DNA of 49,187 bases from Cytophagales bacterium (GTDB lineage: Bacteria; Bacteroidota; Bacteroidia; Cytophagales; Cytophagaceae), in assembly GCA_004294225.1 (NCBI GenBank), contig REBA01000020.1, positions 1-49,187 of the forward strand, in the 5' to 3' direction. A program made the position numbers and the translations under genes. The notes beneath the pieces were generated by a model. That model was not told the origin of the DNA, ran no database searches, and worked only from the letters and a program-made list of their open reading frames with translations. Shown here piece after piece: positions 26,383 to 35,848 of this stretch (within the stretch, counting starts at the first letter, position 1; every line of letters begins with the position of its first letter).

Positions 26383-27525
26383 ATGATAAAAAGTATAATA
26401 ATAACAGGATTTATTGGTTTTATTATCACAATTCAATTTTCCTGTCAAGAAGGCAATTCACAAAAAGATGGACAAGCAAATTTGGTTTTACCAGTTACTA
26501 CTTTATCAACACACAAAACTGAATTGCATCGCTTTTATGTAGGTACTGTAGATGCAGTGCAGAATGTGGAAATCAGAGCAAGGGTACAAGGATATTTAGA
26601 AAAAATATTTGTGGACGAAGGTAAAGAAGTTCAGAAAGGTCAATTATTATTTGCGATAAGTGACCAAGAATATGATGCCGAAGTAGATCGATCTAAAGCA
26701 GCCTTAAAGACTGCTTTAGCAGAATCAAAACGCTCAGAGCTTGAATTAGACCGTATAAGAATTCTTGTAGAAAAAGGAGTAGTATCCAAAACTGAACTTC
26801 AAGTTGCTCAAGCAAATTTTGAAGCCATCAATGCTGGAATTGCCCGTGCAGAATCAGCCCTAAATCATGCTAAAACAAGATTATCTTACACCCTTATCAG
26901 GGCACCATTTAGCGGGATTATTAATCGTATTCCTTTTAAAGTTGGGAGTTTAATCAGTGAAGGAACATTGATGACTTCTGTTTCTGACTTACAATATGTG
27001 TATGCTTATTTCAATGTTTCTGAGAGCGACTATTTAGAATATATCAAGAACCAAATTGAAAATCCTGAAGATGTAAATAAGTCGGTAAAACTTCTTTTAG
27101 CAGATGGAAGCTATTACCCCGAAATTGGAACAATCGAAACTATGGATGGAGAGTTTAAAGAAACTACAGGTTCTATAGCATTTAGAGCAAAATTCAAAAA
27201 CAGAAACAATATGCTCAAACATGGTTCTAGTGGTACAATAAAACTTACTAATCATTTAAATAACGCCCTTATAGTTCCACAAAAATCTACCTTCGAGATA
27301 CAAGATAAAAGTTATGTTTTTGTATTGGACAACAACAATCATGTATATGCTAGAAGTTTCGTACCCAAAACTAGATACTCAGATTTTTACATTGTACAAT
27401 CTGGTCTTAATAAAGGCGATAAAGTGGTTTATGAAGGTATTCAGAAACTTAAAGAAGGAATGCAAATCAATCCACAATTTATGACCATAGATAGCTTAAA
27501 ATCAGTATCAAGTATTGGTAAATAA
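26383..27525 (+). CDS. RND efflux membrane fusion lipoprotein (AcrA/MexA type)
   Basis: The preferred start at 26383 gives a lipoprotein signal (IIITGFIGFIITIQFSC) with lipobox Cys; a start at 26320 would add 21 residues before it. The 380-residue product shows the fusion-protein order. The first barrel and lipoyl half is VEIRARVQGYLEKIFVDEG, then KEVQKGQLLFAI. A helical hairpin follows (about 85-155; RSELELDRIRILVEKGVVSK), then the second lipoyl half IRAPFSGIINRI. The beta-barrel and membrane-proximal domains end it (YEGIQKLKEGMQI). It links the pump and outer membrane channel in the periplasm. It is the first gene of a three-gene operon, 51 bases before the pump gene. Confidence 0.93.
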   Translation: MIKSIIITGFIGFIITIQFSCQEGNSQKDGQANLVLPVTTLSTHKTELHRFYVGTVDAVQNVEIRARVQGYLEKIFVDEGKEVQKGQLLFAISDQEYDAEVDRSKAALKTALAESKRSELELDRIRILVEKGVVSKTELQVAQANFEAINAGIARAESALNHAKTRLSYTLIRAPFSGIINRIPFKVGSLISEGTLMTSVSDLQYVYAYFNVSESDYLEYIKNQIENPEDVNKSVKLLLADGSYYPEIGTIETMDGEFKETTGSIAFRAKFKNRNNMLKHGSSGTIKLTNHLNNALIVPQKSTFEIQDKSYVFVLDNNNHVYARSFVPKTRYSDFYIVQSGLNKGDKVVYEGIQKLKEGMQINPQFMTIDSLKSVSSIGK

Positions 27526-27576
27526 TTTATTTATTATTAAAGTTTCTCTTACCCACTTTTCTCCAATCAAACAAAT

Positions 27577-30500
27577 ATGTTTGCAATTTTTATAAGAAGA
27601 CCCGTCCTTTCTATCGTTATCTCCTTATTTATTACTTTTCTTGGCTTACTCGCCTTGACTGACTTGCCTGTTACCCAATTTCCAGAAATTGTTCCACCCT
27701 CGGTAACAGTTACAGCAAGATATACAGGAGCAAATGCCGAAGTATGTGCAAAAGCCGTTGCCACACCAATAGAAAAAGCAATCAATGGTGTGCCAGGGAT
27801 GACTTATTTATCTTCAGTATGCAGTAATAATGGAACAACAATTATTACTGTGAACTTCAAAGTAGGCACAGACCCTGATATTGCTGCAGTGGGCGTACAA
27901 AATAGAGTTCAAGCTGTAATTGCTGAAATGCCAGAAGAAGTAATCCGAGCAGGTATTACTACCGAAAAAGATATCAATAGTATGCTTATGTATCTTAATA
28001 TACTAAGTGAAGATACAACAATGGATGAGAAATTTGTATTTAACTATACAGATATCAATGTATTAGCTGAGCTCAAAAGAATAGATGGTGTTGGGTTTGC
28101 GGTAATAATGGGAGAGCAAGACTATTCTATGAGAATATGGCTGAAGCCAGACCGTATGGCAGGCTACGAAGTTTCTACTCAAGACATCATAGAAGCAATA
28201 AAAAATCAAAATATTGAAGCTGCTCCTGGAAAATCGGGAGAAAGTTCTGGCAAAGAAGTTCAAATGCTTCAATACGTTCTAAGGTATACAGGTAAATTTT
28301 TTGATCCCAAACAATACGAAAACTTAGTAGTAAAAGCCAATCCAGATGGCTCTATGATAAAGATTAAAGATATTGCAGAGGTAGAATTCGGTTCATTGAG
28401 CTATAATATGATTTCTAAAAACAATGGCAAACCATCTGCTTCTATCATGTTAAAGCAAAGACCCGGTTCGAATGCTAGAGAGGTTATTCAGAATGTGAAA
28501 AACAAAATGGAGGAATTACAAAAAAATGTATTCCCTCCGGGAATGAAATATAATATCACTTATGACGTATCTCGCTTTTTAGATGCTTCTATCCATGAAG
28601 TAGTAAGAACACTCTTTGAAGCTTTTCTACTTGTTTCTATTGTGGTATTTCTTTTTCTTCAAGATTTCAGATCTACGATTATACCCGCCATTGCTGTTCC
28701 AGTATCTCTTATTGGAGCGTTCTTTTTTATGCAAATATTTGGCTTTTCTATCAACCTATTGACTCTATTCGCTTTGGTGCTTGCTATAGGAATAGTAGTA
28801 GATGATGCTATAGTAGTGGTAGAAGCAGTTCATGCTAAAATGTCGGAAAAACACTTGCCGCCCAAAGAAGCAACAATGGAAGCCATGAAAGAAATAAGTG
28901 GAGCTATTCTAGCCATCACTCTAGTAATGACAGCAGTATTTATTCCTGTATCTTTTATGTCTGGTCCAGTAGGAATTTTCTATCGCCAATTTTCCCTAAC
29001 TCTAGCTATAGCTATTATTATTTCAGGAATAAACGCTCTAACCCTAACACCAGCTTTATGTGCCATGCTTCTAAAACCTCATGAATCCCATGGAAATCAT
29101 CAAACTTTTCTTTCCAAATTCTTTGCTGGATTCAACCACTACTATGAAAAACTAGCTGGTAAATACAAATGGCTTTTAGACCTTGTTGCAGGCAGAAGAA
29201 TGGTTACATTAGCAACCTTAATCATTTTCATCGCAATGGCTTGGGGAATGTCTAATATACTACCCACAGGATTTATACCTACCGAAGACCAAGGGGTAAT
29301 ATATATCAATGTTACTACCCCAGTAGGTGCTACCGTAGAAAGAACAGATGCTATTCTAAACAAAATAACCGAAATCACCGATACCATAAAAAGCATACAA
29401 GCTATATCTACCTTAGCAGGATACAGTTTGATTACCGAATCAGCAGGTGCATCCTATGGAATGGGAATGATTGATTTAAAATCTTGGGACGACAGAAAAG
29501 ACAATGTGAAACAAATAATAGAAAAATTAGAAGAAGGCACAAAGGACATCTCTGATGCAAAAATAGAATTTTTTCCACCGCCCACAGTTCCTGGATTCGG
29601 AAACTCTAGCGGTTTTGAATTCAGAATTCAAGACCGAACAGGTAGTGGAGACTTACAGAGAACATCCAAAGTTACCAATGAATTTATAGCTACATTAAAT
29701 AGCTCACCTATCATCAATAATTCATTTACCATTTTTGATGCTTCTTTTCCTCAATATCTTATCCATATAGACCAAGACTTGGCTGCCCAAAAAGGAATCA
29801 CCATAAACAATGCAATGAGCACACTGCAAACTCTAATAGGAAGTTATTATGCTTCTAATTTTATTAGATTTGGACTAATGTACAAAGTAATGGTACAAGC
29901 AGCTCCAAGATATAGAGCAAGACCAGAGGATATTGCAAAACTTTATGTTAAAAATAGTAGAGGAGAAATGGTAGCCTTTTCCTCATTTGTAAGACTAGAA
30001 AGAGTATATGGTCCGGAACAATTGACAAGATACAACATGTACACCTCTGCTATGGTAAATGGAGAACCAGCAAAAGGGTATAGTAGTGGTGAAGCTATTG
30101 AAGAAATAAAAAAAGTAGCCAAAGAAAAACTTCCAAAAGGCTTTAGCTACGACTGGACAGGCATGACTAGAGAAGAGATACTTTCAGGAAACCAAGCTAT
30201 TTATATCTTTATGATTTGCTTATTATTTGTATACCTTCTTTTATCTGCACAATATGAAAGCTTCATACTTCCTATACCAGTAATCTTATCGCTCCCTATA
30301 GGAATTTTTGGTGCATTGTTCTCTTTAGGAATTCTAGGTTTAGAAAATAACATCTACGCACAAGTTTCCCTAGTAATGCTTATTGGTCTATTAGGAAAAA
30401 ACGCCATACTTATTATTGAATTCGCATTGCAAAGACAGAAAGAAGGCTTATCTGTGAGAAAAGCTGCAATAGAAGGAGCTTTAGCTAGATTTAGACCTAT

Positions 30501-30729
30501 CTTAATGACCTCTTTTGCATTTATAGCTGGTCTTATTCCTTTGGTAATTGCTACTGGTGCAGGAGCTGTGGGCAATAGAACTATAGGAACTGCTGCTGCT
30601 GGAGGAATGCTATTTGGAACTGTATTTGGACTAATTGTAATTCCGGGCTTATATATTCTTTTTGCAAGCCTTCTTAAAATCAATAAAAAACCACGCGTTA
30701 TAGAAGAATTTGAAACACAAATTCAATAA
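27577..30729 (+). CDS. RND multidrug efflux pump, HAE1 family
   Basis: The 1050-residue inner-membrane pump has the RND plan: an N-terminal helix (FIRRPVLSIVISLFITFLG), two large periplasmic loops and 12 membrane helices. The proton relay residues are present: two Asp in TM4 (GIVVDDAIVVVEAV) and Lys in TM10 (LLGKNAILIIEFALQ). The repeated FxGxF-like and PVPVSLIGAFF stretches fit the HAE1 (AcrB/MexB) group for organic drugs. AcrB-like trimers export hydrophobic drugs, dyes or bile-like compounds using the proton gradient; the substrates here are unknown. It is flanked by its fusion protein and channel genes in one operon. Confidence 0.96.
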   Translation: MFAIFIRRPVLSIVISLFITFLGLLALTDLPVTQFPEIVPPSVTVTARYTGANAEVCAKAVATPIEKAINGVPGMTYLSSVCSNNGTTIITVNFKVGTDPDIAAVGVQNRVQAVIAEMPEEVIRAGITTEKDINSMLMYLNILSEDTTMDEKFVFNYTDINVLAELKRIDGVGFAVIMGEQDYSMRIWLKPDRMAGYEVSTQDIIEAIKNQNIEAAPGKSGESSGKEVQMLQYVLRYTGKFFDPKQYENLVVKANPDGSMIKIKDIAEVEFGSLSYNMISKNNGKPSASIMLKQRPGSNAREVIQNVKNKMEELQKNVFPPGMKYNITYDVSRFLDASIHEVVRTLFEAFLLVSIVVFLFLQDFRSTIIPAIAVPVSLIGAFFFMQIFGFSINLLTLFALVLAIGIVVDDAIVVVEAVHAKMSEKHLPPKEATMEAMKEISGAILAITLVMTAVFIPVSFMSGPVGIFYRQFSLTLAIAIIISGINALTLTPALCAMLLKPHESHGNHQTFLSKFFAGFNHYYEKLAGKYKWLLDLVAGRRMVTLATLIIFIAMAWGMSNILPTGFIPTEDQGVIYINVTTPVGATVERTDAILNKITEITDTIKSIQAISTLAGYSLITESAGASYGMGMIDLKSWDDRKDNVKQIIEKLEEGTKDISDAKIEFFPPPTVPGFGNSSGFEFRIQDRTGSGDLQRTSKVTNEFIATLNSSPIINNSFTIFDASFPQYLIHIDQDLAAQKGITINNAMSTLQTLIGSYYASNFIRFGLMYKVMVQAAPRYRARPEDIAKLYVKNSRGEMVAFSSFVRLERVYGPEQLTRYNMYTSAMVNGEPAKGYSSGEAIEEIKKVAKEKLPKGFSYDWTGMTREEILSGNQAIYIFMICLLFVYLLLSAQYESFILPIPVILSLPIGIFGALFSLGILGLENNIYAQVSLVMLIGLLGKNAILIIEFALQRQKEGLSVRKAAIEGALARFRPILMTSFAFIAGLIPLVIATGAGAVGNRTIGTAAAGGMLFGTVFGLIVIPGLYILFASLLKINKKPRVIEEFETQIQ

Positions 30730-30743
30730 GCTACTTATTATAT

Positions 30744-32186
30744 ATGAAACTGATAAAACATCAATTAAATCTACTACTATTAGTAGCTCTAATAATAATA
30801 CAATCTTGCATAACTAATAAAAATCCTCAGCTTTCTGACAAACAAAACCTGCCTTCTAGCTATAATTCAAATGTCGGCAGCTCTAAAGATAGCTTAAAAA
30901 GTACAAAAGATTTCTTTAAAGACAAAATACTTATAGGCCTTATAGATTCTGCACTCAACAACAACTTTGATTTATTGCGTGCAATTCAAAGAATAGAATT
31001 TGCCAAAGCAAATTATCTAAACAGCAAAGGAGTATTCTTACCTTCCCTAAACATAGCTGCTAACTCAGGTGTAGATAAATTCAGTAAAAATACAATGAAC
31101 GGATTAGGAAACTTTGATACCAATCTTTCTCCAAATCTTCCTTCTAATACCAGAATCCCAGACCCAACACCAGATTACTTTCTTGGCTTAAGAAGTAGTT
31201 GGGAAGTAGGGATATGGGGGAAATATAAAAACCTTAAAAAATCAGCATTTCAAAGACTAGTAGCTACCGAGAATGGAAAGCGGCTTATTCAAACTTCCTT
31301 AGTTGCCCAAGTAGCGAGCCTTTATTTTCAATTGCTTGCACTCGATAGTGAATTAGAAATTATCAATCGTAACCTTATATTACAACAAGCAGCATTAGAT
31401 AATATTGAAATACTAAAACAAGGTGCACGTGCCAATGAACTTGCTGTTCAACAATTTAATGCCCAAGTATTAGATACCAAAAGCCTACAGGCTAGAAAAG
31501 AACAAGATATAGTATATATGGAAAATGCTTTAAACACTATTCTAGGCAGGTATCCACAAACAATTGAAAGAGGAACCAAGATTATTGAACAAACAATTCC
31601 TCAAGAAATGTCTACTGGTATCCCTACTAACCTGTTATTTAAAAGACCTGATATTATGCAAGCCGAAAATCTACTTTCAGCTTCTAGTGCTGACTTGGCT
31701 GTTGCTAGAGCTGCATTTTTTCCTTCTCTTACCATTAACTCTTATGCAGGCTATAATTCATTTAAAAGTAGTTTGCTGTTTGAACCTAGTTCAGTTGCCT
31801 ATGGTGTAATTGCTGGACTTATGGGGCCTGTTTTTAACCGATTCGAGATAAAAGCTAATTATAAAAGAGCAAAAGCAATGCAAATGGATGCTTTTTACAA
31901 TTATCAATTTACTTTAGTTAATGGCTACCAAGAAGTATTAACCAACTTAAAAGGAATAGAAAACTATCAAAAAGTTTATAACCTAAAGGCAGAAGAAGTA
32001 ATTGCTTTAAACAAAGCTGTATCAGCCTCTAACGACCTATTTTTTGCTGGTGCAGCAACCTACTTAGATGTAATTACCGCTAGAAGATTCGCACTTGATT
32101 CTGAATTGCAGCAGACAAACTCTAAAAGAGATCAGCTGCTCTATATGGTAGAATTATATAGAGCTCTAGGAGGAGGTTGGAATTAG
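30744..32186 (+). CDS. Outer membrane efflux lipoprotein (OprM/NodT type)
   Basis: The 480-residue product has a lipoprotein signal (LLLLVALIIIQSC, Cys near 22). Two outer-membrane-efflux repeats form the TolC-like trimeric channel. The first has LIDSALNNNFDLLRAIQRIE and YFLGLRSSWEVGIWGKYKN. The second has LLFKRPDIMQAENLLSASSA and ARAAFFPSLTINSYAGY. RPDI.QAE and the WE(V/I).(L/I)(W/F) motif mark the NodT/OprM family. It starts 14 bases after the pump gene and completes the tripartite system. Confidence 0.94.
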   Translation: MKLIKHQLNLLLLVALIIIQSCITNKNPQLSDKQNLPSSYNSNVGSSKDSLKSTKDFFKDKILIGLIDSALNNNFDLLRAIQRIEFAKANYLNSKGVFLPSLNIAANSGVDKFSKNTMNGLGNFDTNLSPNLPSNTRIPDPTPDYFLGLRSSWEVGIWGKYKNLKKSAFQRLVATENGKRLIQTSLVAQVASLYFQLLALDSELEIINRNLILQQAALDNIEILKQGARANELAVQQFNAQVLDTKSLQARKEQDIVYMENALNTILGRYPQTIERGTKIIEQTIPQEMSTGIPTNLLFKRPDIMQAENLLSASSADLAVARAAFFPSLTINSYAGYNSFKSSLLFEPSSVAYGVIAGLMGPVFNRFEIKANYKRAKAMQMDAFYNYQFTLVNGYQEVLTNLKGIENYQKVYNLKAEEVIALNKAVSASNDLFFAGAATYLDVITARRFALDSELQQTNSKRDQLLYMVELYRALGGGWN

Positions 32187-32306
32187 ATTATTTCTATATC
32201 TTATTAAATCAAACACACAAACAATCGTTGTTTGACCTAAAAAACAAGGTCTATTCAAAAAGAAATATCAGAATTTAAATTGATTGTATTCAAATTTATT
32301 GGTATT

Positions 32307-32332
32307 TTGAATAAAAATTCATTTTTATTCAA
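32307..32332. terminator. Hairpin after the efflux operon
   Basis: A perfect 11-bp inverted repeat (TTGAATAAAAA/TTTTTATTCAA) with a 4-base loop lies 121 bases past the channel gene and 64 bases before the next gene. It is A+T-rich and lacks a T tail, so it could be a terminator or an operator for the following gene. Confidence 0.35.
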
Positions 32333-32395
32333 TTTCTAGTATAATATTTCTAGTCATAGATTAAAAATTACTTTCACAATATATTTTTTTCAATT

Positions 32396-35300
32396 ATGTC
32401 CATCAGAGTAGCACTTCATCACATCACCCACTATCAATACGACAAATCCATAAGCCTTTCCCCCCATGTATTCAGACTTAGACCTGCTGTACATTCTCGA
32501 ACAGCAATAGAAGGTTATAGCCTAAAAATTACACCTGAAAACCATTTCATCAATTGGCAACAAGATCCTTTTGGAAATTTTCTTGCGAGAGTAGTATTTC
32601 CTGAGAAAACAAAAGAATTAAAAATCGAGGTAGAAGTAATCGCAAACTTAGTTGTGATTAACCCCTTCGATTTTTTTATAGAAGAATATGCTCAAGAGTA
32701 TCCTTTTAAGTACGATGAGCAGATGAAGAAAGAATTATTGCCTTATCTAGAAGTCTCAGAAAAAGGACCAATTTTCAAAGAGTGGATGAGCACAGTCAAT
32801 CAGACAAAACAATTGACTATAGATTTTCTTGTAGGTCTGAATCAACTATTATACAAGTCAGTAAATTATAGCATTAGACTAGAACCAGGTATTCAAACTT
32901 GTGAAGAAACCTTAGGAAAGGCGGTGGGGTCTTGTAGAGATTCTACTTGGGTTCTGGTTCAAGCATTAAGAAAATTAGGTCTAGCTGCTAGATTTGTTTC
33001 CGGATACTTAGTTCAGCTTACACCAGATGTGAAAGCTTTAGATGGTCCATCGGGTCCAGAAAAAGATTTCACTGACCTTCACGCATGGGCAGAAGTATAT
33101 ATTCCAGGTGCTGGATGGATAGGTCTCGACCCCACTTCTGGACTTGTTGCTGGAGAAGGGCATATCCCCTTAGCTTGCACCCCAGACCCAGTAAGTGCAG
33201 CACCAATCACAGGAGGTTCAGAAAAATGTGAAACTATATTTAATTTCTCTAACGAAGTCTATAGAATCAAAGAAGCTCCAAGAGTAACAAGCCCCTACTC
33301 AGAAGAAGATTGGCAGACGATTATGGCTCTAGGCGAAAAAGTAGATGCTGACTTTGAAGAAGGAGATGTAAGACTCACCATGGGAGGCGAACCGACGTTT
33401 GTATCTATTGATGACATGGAATCAGCTCAATGGAATACCGCTGCTGATGGAGAAGATAAAAGAAAGTTAGCTGGTTCATTAATAAGAAATCTAAGAAAGG
33501 AATTCGGACCTCAAGGACTTCTCCATTTCGGACAAGGGAAATGGTACCCCGGCGAACTGCTTCCTAGGTGGCAACTCGGTCTGTATTGGAGAAAAGATAA
33601 AAAGCCTATTTGGCACAATGATAAACTAATTGCTGAAGACAATAAAGACTATGGGTTTACCCATATGCACGCTGAAAGATTTATCAATATACTGGTAGGC
33701 TATCTTGGTTTACAAAGAAAAAATATTTCTGCAGCTTATGAAGACATCTTTTATTTTCTTTGGGAAGAAGGTAGAGTTCCAGTAAACGTGAACCCATTAA
33801 AAGCTAATCTAAAAAGCCCATTAGAAAGACAGAAATTGGCTGAACTTTTAAATAGAGGACTTTCCACTCCTACAGGATTTGCTATTCCAATAAGAAGAAA
33901 CTTTAAAAATAATGCTTGGGAAAGTGAACAATGGCAATTCAAAAATCAACACCTGTATCTAATCCCTGGAAACTCTCCAATGGGGCTAAGGCTCCCACTC
34001 AAATCTCTTGAAGAAGGCGTAGAAGAAGAAATTGAGAAAAGATTTGAAAGAGATTTATTCGACACTCCAGAACCTTTAGAAAATTACAAAGATAAAGTAC
34101 ACCTTCAAAGAGATCAAGCGAGAGCTAATGCAGTTGCACAAAACAAGGTAGATGAAGCCTTTGTATATATAAAGAAAACCACCAATCCATTCAAGAAAAA
34201 TAACAATCTAATTCGCACATCAATATGTGTGGAACCGAGGAACGGCAGACTATATGTATTTCTTCCTCCTATTGAATATGCCGAGCATTATTTAGAAATT
34301 ATCGCCAGTATTGAAGCTACCGCCGAAGAGTTGTCAATGCCTGTAACTATTGAAGGGTACACTCCACCAAGAGACCAGAGGTTGGAACATCTCACTGTTA
34401 CTCCAGACCCTGGTGTAATAGAAGTAAACATCCATCCATCTACCAGTTGGAAAGAATTAGTAGAAAAATATCAAATACTCTATGACACTGCATTTCGCTC
34501 TAGATTAGCTACCGAAAAATTCATGTTAGATGGAAGGCATACTGGTACTGGTGGTGGTAACCATATCACTATTGGTGGAGCAAAACCTTCAGACAGCCCA
34601 ATACTAAGAAAACCAGACTTACTTAGAAGCCTAATTACCTATTGGCAGCACCATCCTAGTCTTTCTTATCTTTTTGCAAGTGAATTTGTGGGGCCCACGA
34701 GTCAAGCTCCAAGAGTAGATGAAGGAAGGGTAGAGAACCTCTATGAATTAGAAATTGCCTTTGACCAGATTCCGGAAAACAACGACGTTCCTTTTTGGTT
34801 AGTCGATAGGTTATTTAGACACCTACTTACCGATATTACAGGCAACACCCATCGTTCTGAATTTTGTGTAGATAAGCTATATTCTCCCGATAGCAGCTCA
34901 GGACGATTAGGAATTTTGGAATTCAGAGCCTTCGATATGCCCCCTCACTTTAGAATGGGCATGGTGCAAATGCTGCTACTTCGAGCTCTAATTGGCATGT
35001 TTTGGAAAAAACCTTACAAACAAAAACTTGTAAGATGGGGTACTGAACTTCACGACAAATATTTATTGCCCCACTATGTGTCTTCAGACCTCAAAGAAGT
35101 AATATCCGATCTCAATGAAGCAGGATATCTCTTTGAGATGCGATGGTTTCAACCTTTCTTCGCCTTTAGATTCCCTTATATAGGCACTACTCAAATAGAA
35201 AATATTCGCATAGAATTAAGCAAAGCCATAGAACCATGGCATGTATTGGGGGAAGAAATGAGTTCAGGAGGTACAGCAAGATTTGTTGATTCTTCTTTAG

Positions 35301-35788
35301 AAAGATTGCAAGTAAAAATCTTTGGGCTTACAGAATCTAGATATACCCTTTCTTGTAATGGTGTAGCAATTCCTCTTCACTATACTGGAACCAATGGAGA
35401 ATATGTGGCTGGTATTAGATTTAGAGCTTGGCAACCTCCTTCGGCATTACATCCCACAATAGGTATAGATTCCCCTTTAACCTTTGACTTAATAGATACA
35501 TGGTCAGGGAAATCTGTAGGTGGATGTACTTATTTTGTGAGCCATCCTGGTGGACGTAACTACGAAACATTTCCAATCAACTCCTATGAAGCAGAATCTA
35601 GAAGAGTGAGTAGATTTTGGGACATCAACCACTCTCCAGGGTTAATTCAACCTACCACCGAACAGGCAGAATTAAACAGAAAATTTGTGGAAGGACGCCC
35701 TATTGCTCCAATGAGCCTTCCAGAAGAAATCAAACACCCAGAATCGCCTTATACTATGGATTTGAGAAGAAGATGGAAAGCTAAATAA
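32396..35788 (+). CDS. Transglutaminase-like and DUF2126 domain protein
   Basis: The 1130-residue product begins with a transglutaminase N-terminal beta domain (RVALHHITHYQYDKSISLSP). A transglutaminase-like cysteine protease core follows (about 135-260): Cys in AVGSCRDSTW, His in DLHAWAEVYIPG and Asp in GWIGLDPTSG. The larger remainder (about 300-1120; RLTMGGEPTFVSIDDMES, HTGTGGGNHITIGGA, SEFCVDKLYSPDSSSGR) is DUF2126. No signal peptide is visible, so it should be cytoplasmic. The family is found next to ATP-grasp/Alpha-E proteins and is predicted to make or cut an amide-linked peptide tag. Here the partner lies 60 bases downstream. The real substrate is unknown. Confidence 0.92.
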   Translation: MSIRVALHHITHYQYDKSISLSPHVFRLRPAVHSRTAIEGYSLKITPENHFINWQQDPFGNFLARVVFPEKTKELKIEVEVIANLVVINPFDFFIEEYAQEYPFKYDEQMKKELLPYLEVSEKGPIFKEWMSTVNQTKQLTIDFLVGLNQLLYKSVNYSIRLEPGIQTCEETLGKAVGSCRDSTWVLVQALRKLGLAARFVSGYLVQLTPDVKALDGPSGPEKDFTDLHAWAEVYIPGAGWIGLDPTSGLVAGEGHIPLACTPDPVSAAPITGGSEKCETIFNFSNEVYRIKEAPRVTSPYSEEDWQTIMALGEKVDADFEEGDVRLTMGGEPTFVSIDDMESAQWNTAADGEDKRKLAGSLIRNLRKEFGPQGLLHFGQGKWYPGELLPRWQLGLYWRKDKKPIWHNDKLIAEDNKDYGFTHMHAERFINILVGYLGLQRKNISAAYEDIFYFLWEEGRVPVNVNPLKANLKSPLERQKLAELLNRGLSTPTGFAIPIRRNFKNNAWESEQWQFKNQHLYLIPGNSPMGLRLPLKSLEEGVEEEIEKRFERDLFDTPEPLENYKDKVHLQRDQARANAVAQNKVDEAFVYIKKTTNPFKKNNNLIRTSICVEPRNGRLYVFLPPIEYAEHYLEIIASIEATAEELSMPVTIEGYTPPRDQRLEHLTVTPDPGVIEVNIHPSTSWKELVEKYQILYDTAFRSRLATEKFMLDGRHTGTGGGNHITIGGAKPSDSPILRKPDLLRSLITYWQHHPSLSYLFASEFVGPTSQAPRVDEGRVENLYELEIAFDQIPENNDVPFWLVDRLFRHLLTDITGNTHRSEFCVDKLYSPDSSSGRLGILEFRAFDMPPHFRMGMVQMLLLRALIGMFWKKPYKQKLVRWGTELHDKYLLPHYVSSDLKEVISDLNEAGYLFEMRWFQPFFAFRFPYIGTTQIENIRIELSKAIEPWHVLGEEMSSGGTARFVDSSLERLQVKIFGLTESRYTLSCNGVAIPLHYTGTNGEYVAGIRFRAWQPPSALHPTIGIDSPLTFDLIDTWSGKSVGGCTYFVSHPGGRNYETFPINSYEAESRRVSRFWDINHSPGLIQPTTEQAELNRKFVEGRPIAPMSLPEEIKHPESPYTMDLRRRWKAK

Positions 35789-35848
35789 AACTAAAATATT
35801 ATTATCAATAAAAAAGGCTAGATTGATGAAGTGAAAAATATTTAAATA